In this document: one piece after another, positions 32,580 to 40,247 of the stretch
How positions within the stretch are numbered: the stretch's first letter is position 1
Layout of the letters: each line of letters opens with the position of its first letter
Made by a program: the position numbers and the translations under genes
Notes under the pieces: generated by a model
The model's database searches: none
Seen by the model: only the letters and a program-made list of their open reading frames with translations
What the model was told of the DNA's origin: nothing
NCBI GenBank assembly: GCA_963849365.1
Contig: CAWKHA010000004.1
Coordinates: 1,240,001-1,304,000 of the forward strand
DNA from: CAVQCJ01 sp963849365
GTDB taxonomy: Bacteria > Actinomycetota > Actinomycetes > Prado026
Direction: 5' to 3'
DNA: 64,000 nt

Positions 32580-33359
32580 TCAGCCGGCGGGCTCGGCGGA
32601 CGGTTCGGCCCGAGCCCACAGAGCGCGCAGTGACTGTGCCAGCGCATCCGGTTCGATCCGGTGCGGCGGGTCGAAGTGATGACGCTGCTCGAAGACCTGC
32701 AGGGTGTAGTCCGGGAACACCCGTCCGAGCCGCTCGGCCGCCTCGCCGTACTCGTCCGGGTTGCTGAGCCCGCCCAGGACGAAGAGCACCGGTCGGTCGA
32801 AGCGTCGCAGCGCCTCGCGATCCAGGTCGTAGGTCCTGAAGGTGCTCAGGAAGGCTCTGATACCGGCCGGGCGTTGCGCCATCCATGGTGGCGGGTCTCC
32901 CGGTGGAGGCGGCGGGAGCTCGACCTCGGGGCGCACGTTGAGCCGCTGGAAGGCCCTCATGAACTGGTCCGGGGGGAGCTGTTCCAGCTGGTCGTACTGG
33001 TTCCACAGGTCCCGGTGCGCCGAGCTCATGTCGTCCCAGTCGCCCGCCCAGGCCGGCTCGAGCAGGCTGAGGCTCCACAGCCGGTCGGGGTGGCGGGCCG
33101 TGAAGGCCAGTGCGGCCGCGCCGCCGCCGGAGTAACCGACCAGGTGGAACCGGTCCCAGCCCTTGGCCGCGGCGGTACGCACGATGCCGTCCACCTCGTG
33201 GTCGAGGGTGTAGTCCGCGGGCGGGGCCGGGGCGGTGTAGACCTCGAGCTCCTTGGCGACCGGTTCGACGTCACCGCCGAGCGCCGCGAGCAACCCCGCG
33301 TAGGCGGCCGACGCCGGGAGCACGCTGCCCGGCAGCAGGATCACCCGCCACGGATCCAC
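32580..33359 (-). CDS. Alpha/beta hydrolase
   Basis: A 259-residue hydrolase beginning at a GTG (VDPWRVILLPGSVLPASAAY). The nucleophile elbow is HLVGYSGGGAAALAFTARHP with the catalytic Ser in GYSGG, an acid is likely in VLFVLGGLSNPDEYG, and the catalytic His in QRHHFDPPHR. A cap insertion is seen around DDMSSAHRDLWNQYDQL. Substrate unknown; esterases and lactonases share this pattern. Same strand as the class II aldolase upstream and the permease downstream. Confidence 0.85.
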   Translation of the reverse strand: MDPWRVILLPGSVLPASAAYAGLLAALGGDVEPVAKELEVYTAPAPPADYTLDHEVDGIVRTAAAKGWDRFHLVGYSGGGAAALAFTARHPDRLWSLSLLEPAWAGDWDDMSSAHRDLWNQYDQLEQLPPDQFMRAFQRLNVRPEVELPPPPPGDPPPWMAQRPAGIRAFLSTFRTYDLDREALRRFDRPVLFVLGGLSNPDEYGEAAERLGRVFPDYTLQVFEQRHHFDPPHRIEPDALAQSLRALWARAEPSAEPAG

Positions 33360-33468
33360 GATCGGGACGATGACAGTGGGCGTACGCCTTGGCAAGACCG
33401 CGCTGACGAGCCCTCGACATCCGAATCCGCGCGTCGGGCCGCCGCGGACGTGCCTGGCGACGCGCCTT

Positions 33469-34137
33469 TCAGGCGTGCACGGTTCCCCGGCTGTCGAAGG
33501 ACATGGCGCGTTGCAGAGCCGCTGCCCGCAGCTCCTGCGGGATCTCGACCGGGCCACCGAGGCTGCCGGCGTTGATCCCCGCCTGGGCGGCCTCTTCGAC
33601 GACTCCGCCGACGGCGATCGCGAGCTCCGGGGTGCGGTGGAACACCAGCACCCCGTGGTTGGCGAGCAGCACGGCAGGGACCCCCGGCGTCGCTGCGGCC
33701 CGGATGTTGGCCACGGCCTGGTCGGAGCCGCGCGGACCGTAGCCGGCCACCGGGACCCCGGCCGGCAGGCCGAACATCGCCAGGGCTTCGAGCCAGCACC
33801 CGATCGGACGGTGGGCCACGGCGTAGGCGGTGGCGTACGGCGAGTGCGTGTGCAGGACGCAGCCGACGTCGGCGTGATCCGCGTACATCGCCGTGTGCAT
33901 GGCCACCACCGCGCCCTGGACGGGCGGCAGGTCGCCCTCGAGCAGGGTTCCGTCCAGCCCGACCCGCACGACAGCCGACGAAGCGTGGTTCCGCAGCGAC
34001 GGACCCGCCGTGAAGTACATCTCCTCCGCCCCCGGGACCCGGAGACTGACGTTTCCGTGGCCGTTCGCCGAGATCGCCCCGCTGGCCACCACGCGCTGCG
34101 CGACGTCGACCACCTGGTCGACCAAGTCCTTGTCCAT
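33469..34137 (-). CDS. Class II aldolase/adducin-domain protein
   Basis: A 222-residue protein of the L-fuculose-phosphate-aldolase/ribulose-phosphate-4-epimerase type. Conserved: SGAISANGHGNVSLRVPG near the N-terminus, zinc-binding VLHTHSPYATAYAV and a third His in LLANHGVLVF. It probably cleaves or epimerises a sugar or sugar-acid phosphate using Zn. MDKDLVDQ at 34137 is chosen because the upstream frame is not protein-like. The adjoining hydrolase gene may belong to the same pathway. Divergent from the ArsR gene. Confidence 0.85.
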   Translation of the reverse strand: MDKDLVDQVVDVAQRVVASGAISANGHGNVSLRVPGAEEMYFTAGPSLRNHASSAVVRVGLDGTLLEGDLPPVQGAVVAMHTAMYADHADVGCVLHTHSPYATAYAVAHRPIGCWLEALAMFGLPAGVPVAGYGPRGSDQAVANIRAAATPGVPAVLLANHGVLVFHRTPELAIAVGGVVEEAAQAGINAGSLGGPVEIPQELRAAALQRAMSFDSRGTVHA

Positions 34138-34316
34138 GACCCTCCGACCCTGGCAGCTGAGAACGACCCAGGCCCCACCCGGCGGGTTCCCCGGTCCGCT
34201 CGAAAAGCGCCCCGGACAGTCAAGCACCCGGGCACCCGTGGTTCCATGGTGGCGCCGAGTTGAAGGTCTCTTCATGTGCAAAGATGCGCTGTTCGTGGAA
34301 CCCGGGAGGTGTGGTG

Positions 34317-34655
34317 GTGACTCCGCTGTACCAGGCCAAGGCTGAGTTCTTCCGGACGCTCGGGCATCCGGCCCGGATCCGGGTGCTGGAGCTGCTCTCC
34401 GAGCGCGACCGCCCGGTGCACGAGCTGCTCGAGGCGATCGAGATCGAGCCCAGCAACCTGTCGCAGCAGCTCGCCGTCCTGCGGCGGGCGGGCCTGGTCA
34501 CCCAGCACCGGACCGGCAGCGAAGTCGTCTACTCCGTCAGCGTGCCGCAGGTGCGCGACCTGCTGCTGGCGGCCCGGCAGATCCTGCTGGGCATCCTGGC
34601 CGGTCAGGACTCGCTCAAGGCGGAGCTCGCGCCACCGCCACGGCGCCGTCGATGA
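34317..34655 (+). CDS. ArsR-family transcriptional regulator
   Basis: About 112 residues: winged helix-turn-helix with LYQAKAEFFRTLGHPARIRV, LLEAIEIEPSNLSQQLAVLR and a wing (VTQHRTGSEVVYSV). GGGAGGT at 34304-34310 supports the GTG at 34317. No CVC metal-binding motif is present, so the signal is unlikely to be the classical arsenic/zinc one. It overlaps the next gene by 4 bases and so begins the hydrogenase-like operon, like Rv0081 of M. tuberculosis, a hypoxia-linked ArsR protein ahead of Rv0082-Rv0087. Confidence 0.92.
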   Translation: MTPLYQAKAEFFRTLGHPARIRVLELLSERDRPVHELLEAIEIEPSNLSQQLAVLRRAGLVTQHRTGSEVVYSVSVPQVRDLLLAARQILLGILAGQDSLKAELAPPPRRRR

Positions 34656-35137
34656 GCGTCGGTGGGCTCATCCGGATGGTGCGGCGGACCGGACGGGTGG
34701 CCGAGGCGGCGCCGGCGCAGCCACCGGCCGCGCAGGTACCCCACGCCTTGGTGGGCAGTGTGCAGCTGCGACACATCGACGCCGGGTCCTGCAACGGCTG
34801 CGAGATCGAGGTGGCGGCGGCCTTCGGTCCGGTGTACGACGCGGAGCGGTACGGAGCCCGGTTGGTGGCGTCGCCGCGGCACGCAGACGCGTTGCTGGTG
34901 ACCGGCGTGGTCACCCACAACATGGCCGAGCCACTGCGCCGTACGCTCGCGGCGACCCCGACCCCGCGGCTGGTGCTCGCCGTGGGGGACTGCGCGCGCA
35001 ACTGTGGGGCGCTGGCCGGCGGGTACGGGGTAGCCGGCGCTGTGCCGGACATCGTGGACGTCGACATCGAGGTCCCCGGCTGCCCGCCCGAACCGGAGCA
35101 GATCGTGGCCGCGCTGCGCGAGGTCACCGGCCGGTGA
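34652..35137 (+). CDS. NuoB/HycG-like small subunit of a hydrogenase-like complex
   Basis: Iron-sulfur subunit of 161 residues. After a short N-terminal extension it has HIDAGSCNGCEIEVAAAFGP, VLAVGDCARNCGALAGG and VEVPGCPPEPEQI-type motif (DIEVPGCPPEPEQI), giving the four cysteines of the proximal [4Fe-4S] cluster. This subunit docks on the large subunit (40244-41737). The cluster ligands are kept even though the partner has lost its NiFe site, so electron transfer to some other centre or quinone is possible. Second gene of the ArsR operon. Confidence 0.92.
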   Translation: MSVGGLIRMVRRTGRVAEAAPAQPPAAQVPHALVGSVQLRHIDAGSCNGCEIEVAAAFGPVYDAERYGARLVASPRHADALLVTGVVTHNMAEPLRRTLAATPTPRLVLAVGDCARNCGALAGGYGVAGAVPDIVDVDIEVPGCPPEPEQIVAALREVTGR

Positions 35138-37137
35138 ACCCGGTCCACGCCGGCCTGCTGGCTCAGCTGGTCCTGGCGGCCGGGGCGCTCGCTGCGACGG
35201 TGTGGGTCCGCACCGAGCGGGCCCGTGCCGTGGCGTGCGGGCTGACCTGCGCCGTGGCCGCCGGCGCCGGTGTCGTCACCGGAGCGCTCGCGATGGCCGG
35301 CCACCGTGGGTCCCTCACCGTCCCGACGGCGCTGCCCCCGGGCTCGGTGACGTTCCAGCCGGACCGGCTCGGCGGAGTGTTCATGGTGGTGGTGTCCGGG
35401 GTCGGCGTCCTGGTCGCGGTCTACGCCGTCGGCTACGCGCGCCGTGGCAGCTCCGCGTCCAGGACCAGCTGGGCGGCGCTCGCGGTGTTCGTGCTCGGGA
35501 TGCAGCTGGTCCCGGCTGCGGCCGACGTGGTCTCGTTCCTGCTCGCGTGGGAGCTGATGGCAGTGGCCTCGGCGGCACTGGTGCTCACCGACCAGGCGAG
35601 CCGTCCGCCGGTGCGATCCGCCGCGCTGTGGTACGTGGCGATGACCCAGCTGAGCTTCCTCCTGCTGCTCGCGGGTTTCTCCGTGCTCGCCGCTGCGTCC
35701 GGCAGCACCGGCTTCGCGGCGATGACGGCGGTCCCGGCCGGATCGGGCGCGGCCTCCGCTGCGTTCTTGTTGCTCCTCCTTGGCTTCGGCACCAAGGCGG
35801 GCCTGGTGCCGCTGCACGTGTGGCTGCCGCGGGCCCACGCCGAGGCGCCGAGCCACGTGTCGGCCGCCATGAGCGCAGCGATGGTGGCGCTGGGTGTGTA
35901 CGGCATCGTGCTGGTGTGCGTCCGGCTGCTCGCCGACGGCCCTGCGTGGTGGGGCGTCGTCCTGGTCGCGGTCGGTGCGGTCTCCGGTCTGTACGGGATC
36001 CTGCAGGCGTCGGTGGCCAGCGACGTCAAGCGCCTGCTGGCGTACTCGACGACCGAGAACGTGGGGCTGATGGTCCTGGCCCTGGGCGCCTCGGTGCTGC
36101 TGCGGGCGTACGGCGCCACCGCGGTCGCCGACGCGGCCGCCACGGCCTGCCTGCTCCTCGTCGTCAGCCACGCCGCGTTCAAGGCGACGCTGTTCCTCGG
36201 CGCCGGCTCGGTGCTGCACTCGACCGGTGAGCGGGACCTGGACCGGCTCGGAGGTCTGGGCCCGCGCATGCCCTGGACCGCGGCTGCCTTCGGCATCGCC
36301 GCCCTGGGAGCGGCCGCCCTGCCGGTCTCGTGCGGGTTCGTGGCCGAGTGGACGCTCCTGCAGGTGCTGATCCACGGCGCGCGTGCGCAGGACCGGCTCG
36401 TGACCGTGGTGATGCCGATGGCCGTCGCAGTCGTCGCGCTCACGGCCGGGCTCGCGCTGCTCACCTTCGTGAAGGCATTCGGGATCGCCTTCCTGGCCAG
36501 GCCGAGGTCCGACGCGGCAGCGGCGGCGCACGAGGCACCGGCGACCATGCGGCTGGCGCTGTCGGTCGGAGCGCTCAGCGTGGTGCTGCTCGGGCTGCTG
36601 CCCGGCCCGGTCGGCGCAGCGCTCGCCGCCGCGACCGGAGCAGCCGGGGTCACGAGCGTGGGCCTGGGCGGGCTCGACCTGCCGGCCCTGGGGGCACTGC
36701 TCGACCCCGTCGCGCTCTCGGTCATGGCCGGGGTGGTCGTGCTGCCGGTGCTGGTCGCCGTGCTCGTCTCGGCCCGCCGGCACCCGGCCCGCACGACCGA
36801 GCTCGCCTGGGGCGGTGGGGGCGCCAGGGTCAGCCCGCGCATGCAGTACACCGCGACCTCGTACGCCGAGCCGCTCATGCGAGTCTTCGACGACGCCTTG
36901 CAGCCGTCCCGCGACGTGCAGGTGACCCACCTCGCCGAGTCGCAGTACCTCGTCGAGCGGGTGGAGTACCGCCAGCACGTCGTGGACGTCGTCGAGGTCC
37001 GGCTGTACCGGCCCGTGCTGCGGGTGGCCTGGTGGCTCGGCCGGGCGGCCCGCCGGCTGCAGGACGGCAGCATCCACCGGTACCTCGGCTACTCGTTCCT
37101 GGCGTTGCTCGCCGTCCTCGCGGCGGTGTCGCTGTGA
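35134..37137 (+). CDS. HyfB/HycC-like proton-pumping membrane subunit
   Basis: A 667-residue antiporter-like subunit (NuoL/MrpA family) with about 16 membrane helices. Key residues of the proton path are visible: Glu in LAWELMAVASAAL, Lys in GFGTKAGLVPLHVWLPRAHA, and Lys in SVASDVKRLLAYSTTENVG. The C-terminal stretch YLVERVEYRQHVVDVVEVRL to a last helix (YSFLALLAVLAAVSL) is the HyfB-specific tail. Overlaps the genes on both sides by 4 bases. It would couple redox chemistry to ion movement across the membrane. Confidence 0.93.
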   Translation: MNPVHAGLLAQLVLAAGALAATVWVRTERARAVACGLTCAVAAGAGVVTGALAMAGHRGSLTVPTALPPGSVTFQPDRLGGVFMVVVSGVGVLVAVYAVGYARRGSSASRTSWAALAVFVLGMQLVPAAADVVSFLLAWELMAVASAALVLTDQASRPPVRSAALWYVAMTQLSFLLLLAGFSVLAAASGSTGFAAMTAVPAGSGAASAAFLLLLLGFGTKAGLVPLHVWLPRAHAEAPSHVSAAMSAAMVALGVYGIVLVCVRLLADGPAWWGVVLVAVGAVSGLYGILQASVASDVKRLLAYSTTENVGLMVLALGASVLLRAYGATAVADAAATACLLLVVSHAAFKATLFLGAGSVLHSTGERDLDRLGGLGPRMPWTAAAFGIAALGAAALPVSCGFVAEWTLLQVLIHGARAQDRLVTVVMPMAVAVVALTAGLALLTFVKAFGIAFLARPRSDAAAAAHEAPATMRLALSVGALSVVLLGLLPGPVGAALAAATGAAGVTSVGLGGLDLPALGALLDPVALSVMAGVVVLPVLVAVLVSARRHPARTTELAWGGGGARVSPRMQYTATSYAEPLMRVFDDALQPSRDVQVTHLAESQYLVERVEYRQHVVDVVEVRLYRPVLRVAWWLGRAARRLQDGSIHRYLGYSFLALLAVLAAVSL

Positions 37138-38081
37138 GCTGGACGGCGGCGACGGTCGCGCTCTTGCAGGTGGTGGTGGTCACGGTGCTGGCGCCGCTGC
37201 TGGTCGGGGTGACCCGGCAGGCCCGTGCTCGCTCGGAGGGCCGGGTCGGGGCGGGAGTCCTGCAACCGTGGCGCGACCTGCGCAAGCTGACGGCCAAGGA
37301 GCCGGTGCGGGCCCGAGGCAGCAGCTGGGTCCTGGTGACGGCTCCGGTGGTCGTGCTGGCGTCGAGCCTGCTGGTCGCTGCGCTGCTGCCGCTGGTGGGC
37401 GCGGTCAGCGTCCCGCTGGTACCGGCCGACCTGTTCGTCGTCGTGTCGGTGCTGCTGGTCGGAACGGTCGCCATCGCCCTCCTCGGCCTCGACGCGGGCA
37501 CCGCCTTCGGGGGGATGGGCTCGAGCCGGCACATGACCATCGCCGCGCTGGTCGAGCCGACCGTGCTCGTCGCCGTGTACGCGCTCTCGGTCCCGGTGGG
37601 CAGCTCCACCCTCGCGCTGATCGTCCGGGCCCGGATGGACGATCCGTCGTCGATCGCGGCGCCGGTCAGCCTGCTGGCGGTGATCGCGCTGGCCATCGTG
37701 GTCATCGCCGAGACCGGCCGGCTCCCGGTGGACAACCCGTCGACCCACCTCGAGCTGACGATGGTCCACGAGGCCATGATCCTGGAGAGCTCGGCCCGCG
37801 ACCTCGCCTGGCTGGAGCTCGGGTCGTGGATCAGGCTCGCCGCCCTGCTCGGCCTGCTCGGCAACCTGCTCGCGCCCTGGGGGGTGGCCACGAGCGGGAC
37901 GCCCGTAGCGCTGGCGGTCGGCGCGCTCGCGCTGACGGTCAAGCTCGGGCTGCTCGGCGGACTGCTCGGGGTCGGCGAGGTCTTCATGGCCAAGCTGCGG
38001 CTGTTCCGGGTGCCCGAGCTGCTCGCCGGATCGTTCGTCCTGGCCTTCCTGGCCGTGACCGCCTCGTACCTGCTCGTCTGA
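37134..38081 (+). CDS. HyfC/HycD-like membrane anchor subunit (NuoH family)
   Basis: About 315 residues, eight predicted membrane helices. It has the family signatures LQPWRDLRKLTAKEPVRARG after the first helix and ETGRLPVDNPSTHLELTMVH followed by EAMILESS, the acidic loop at the quinone-like cavity of NuoH homologs. It links the soluble arm to the antiporter subunits. GTG start overlapping the previous stop (GTGA). Confidence 0.93.
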   Translation: MSWTAATVALLQVVVVTVLAPLLVGVTRQARARSEGRVGAGVLQPWRDLRKLTAKEPVRARGSSWVLVTAPVVVLASSLLVAALLPLVGAVSVPLVPADLFVVVSVLLVGTVAIALLGLDAGTAFGGMGSSRHMTIAALVEPTVLVAVYALSVPVGSSTLALIVRARMDDPSSIAAPVSLLAVIALAIVVIAETGRLPVDNPSTHLELTMVHEAMILESSARDLAWLELGSWIRLAALLGLLGNLLAPWGVATSGTPVALAVGALALTVKLGLLGGLLGVGEVFMAKLRLFRVPELLAGSFVLAFLAVTASYLLV

Positions 38082-38103
38082 CCCGGGACTGGAGAGAACG
38101 GAC

Positions 38104-38760
38104 GTGTCGACCGGCCTGTACGCACAGCTCGTGGGTCTGTGCACCGGCACGCTGCTCGTCACCGCCGTGCTGCTGGTCTGGCGCCGCTCCCTGCGCGCGT
38201 CCATCCGCCTGCTCGCCGTCCAGGGCGTGGCGCTGGCCCTGCTGGTCGCGGTGATCGGTGCCCACACCCGGGACGGCCACCTGCTCGCGGTCAGCCTGCT
38301 GGTCCTCGCCCTCAAAGGCGTGGCCATCCCGTGGGTGCTCACCCGCAGCGAGCTGTCCGGGGAGACCCGCGAGGACGCGCCGCTGCTCAACCCCACGGCC
38401 GCGCTGATCACCGCGTCGCTGCTCACCGTCCTGGCGTATCTCGTCTCGCGCCCGATCGTCGGCACGGCTGCCGACGCCGGCACCCGCGCGGTGCCGCTCG
38501 GTATCGCCCTGGTGCTGATCGGTTTCCTGCTGCTGGTCACGAGGCGACGAGCGCTGTCCCAGCTGGTCGGGTTCCTGCTCATCGACAACGGCATCGCCGC
38601 CGTGGCGTTCCTGACCTCGGGCGGAGTGCCCCTCGTGGTGGAGCTGGGGGCCTCCCTGGACGTGCTGCTGGTGGTGCTGATCCTGCAGGTCCTCCGGGGT
38701 CGCATGCGGGTGAAGTTCGGCGACACCGACGTCACCGAGCTGACGGAGCTGTGCGACTGA
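38104..38760 (+). CDS. HyfE-like membrane subunit (NuoK-related)
   Basis: A 218-residue protein with about six to seven helices: YAQLVGLCTGTLLVTAVLLV, IRLLAVQGVALALLVAVIGA, LLVLALKGVAIPWVL and LVGFLLIDNGIAAVAFL. The tail RGRMRVKFGDTDVTELTEL is cytosolic and matches HyfE-type proteins. NuoK-like helices with a buried Lys (ALKGVAIP) suggest participation in ion conduction. Corresponds to Rv0085 in the M. tuberculosis operon. Confidence 0.9.
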   Translation: MSTGLYAQLVGLCTGTLLVTAVLLVWRRSLRASIRLLAVQGVALALLVAVIGAHTRDGHLLAVSLLVLALKGVAIPWVLTRSELSGETREDAPLLNPTAALITASLLTVLAYLVSRPIVGTAADAGTRAVPLGIALVLIGFLLLVTRRRALSQLVGFLLIDNGIAAVAFLTSGGVPLVVELGASLDVLLVVLILQVLRGRMRVKFGDTDVTELTELCD

Positions 38761-40247
38761 TGGGCGTCTTCCTGTGGGTCCCGGTCGTCGTACCGCTGCT
38801 GCTGGCCGTCGCCGTCGCGGCGGCCCGGTCGCCGGCGCTCGCGCGCGTCGCCGGGGTCGTGGTCAGCGTCGCGGTGCTGGCCAGCGGGGTGGGCGCGGTG
38901 ACCGCGGTCCTGCACGGCAGCGTGCCCACCAGCGCCGCGGGCGCGCTGCGCGCGGACGCGCTGTCGGCGTACATGCTCACGGTCGTGGGCGCCGTGGGCC
39001 TGACAGCCACCTGGGGCGGCCTGCGGTCCGGCGTCCTGCGAGCGGGTGGTCGGCGGGCGGGGGACCGGGACGGACCTCCCGACGAGCCGCACGCCTCGAC
39101 GTACGCCGCCCTCGTCTGCCTCTTCCTCGCCGCCATGTCCCTGGCCGTGCTCGCCGACAACCTCGGGGTCATGTGGGTCGCGGTCGAGGCGACAACGGTC
39201 GCGACCGCGTTCCTCGTCGGCCATCACCGGACCCGTCGGTCGCTGGAGGCGGCCTGGAAGTACGTCATCCTCGGGTCGGTCGGGGTGGCGGTCGCCTTCC
39301 TGGGCATCGTCCTGCTGTACGCCGCCGCGCGCGGCGCCGGCGAGCCGACGCTGTCCTGGGTGCTGCTGGACCGGACCAGGCCACCCATGGACCCGGCGTT
39401 GCTCAAGGTGGCGGCGGCGCTGGCCGTGCTCGGCTTCGCGACCAAGGCCGGGCTCGCCCCCATGCACAGCTGGCTGCCCGACGCCCACAGCCAGGCGCCG
39501 GCTCCGGTCTCCGGCCTGATGTCAGGGGTGCTGCTGTCGGTCGCGTTCTACGCGATCCTGCGTATCCAGTCCATCGCCAACGCGGTGCTGGGCCCGGGGA
39601 CGATGCGCGGACTGCTCAGCGTGGGAGGGCTGCTGTCGCTCGCCGTCGCAGCGTTGTTGCTGCTGCGCCAGCGCGACTACAAGCGGATGCTCGCCTACTC
39701 CAGCATCGAGCACATGGGCCTGCTCGCCGTCGGGGCGGCCGCCGGTGGCGTGCTGGGCCTGACCGCGGTGCTGCTGCACGTGCTCGGTCACGGGCTCACC
39801 AAGTCCAGCCTGTTCGTGATGTCCGGACGGCTGCTCGCCGCCGAGGGCAGCACCGCCATCGCCGACGTGCGGGGGCTGTTGGCGCGCCGCCCGGGCCTGG
39901 CCGTGCCATGGCTGGCCGGGATGGCCGCGCTGCTCGGGTTCCCGCCGTTCAGCCTGTTCTTCTCCGAGGTCGGCATCGTGGTGGCGGGCTGGACCGCCGG
40001 GATGACCGTCGTCACCGCGGTGGCCCTGGCACTGCTGCTCGTCGTCTCGGCCGGACTGTTCCGGCTCACCGGGTCGATGACGCTGGGTGGCGCCGAAGGG
40101 CCGGCGAGAGAGCCGGACCGGTCCGCGCACGGCCCTCGCCTCCCCCTCGCGCTCGCGCTGGTCGTGACCGCTGTCGTCGGCTTCGTCGCGGTGCCGGTCG
40201 GCGAGCTGCTGGTCCGGGCGGCCGCGGTGCTGGGCGGCTCCTCGTGA
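38760..40247 (+). CDS. HyfF-like proton-pumping membrane subunit
   Basis: Second antiporter-like subunit, 495 residues, about 14 helices. Conserved Glu in VAVEATTVATAFLVG, Lys in GFATKAGLAPMHSWLPDAHS, and Lys in RQRDYKRMLAYSSIEHMGLL. The ATG overlaps the stop of the preceding gene by one base (TGATG). Having two antiporter-like subunits (this and 35134-37137) resembles the larger Hyf type rather than Hyc or Ech. Confidence 0.92.
   Translation: MGVFLWVPVVVPLLLAVAVAAARSPALARVAGVVVSVAVLASGVGAVTAVLHGSVPTSAAGALRADALSAYMLTVVGAVGLTATWGGLRSGVLRAGGRRAGDRDGPPDEPHASTYAALVCLFLAAMSLAVLADNLGVMWVAVEATTVATAFLVGHHRTRRSLEAAWKYVILGSVGVAVAFLGIVLLYAAARGAGEPTLSWVLLDRTRPPMDPALLKVAAALAVLGFATKAGLAPMHSWLPDAHSQAPAPVSGLMSGVLLSVAFYAILRIQSIANAVLGPGTMRGLLSVGGLLSLAVAALLLLRQRDYKRMLAYSSIEHMGLLAVGAAAGGVLGLTAVLLHVLGHGLTKSSLFVMSGRLLAAEGSTAIADVRGLLARRPGLAVPWLAGMAALLGFPPFSLFFSEVGIVVAGWTAGMTVVTAVALALLLVVSAGLFRLTGSMTLGGAEGPAREPDRSAHGPRLPLALALVVTAVVGFVAVPVGELLVRAAAVLGGSS

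Noticed and set aside
34615..37077. 820-codon frame opposite the HyfB-like gene
   Set aside because: Composition is Arg/Gln/His-rich with no domains, and it is fully antisense to a clearly conserved gene.
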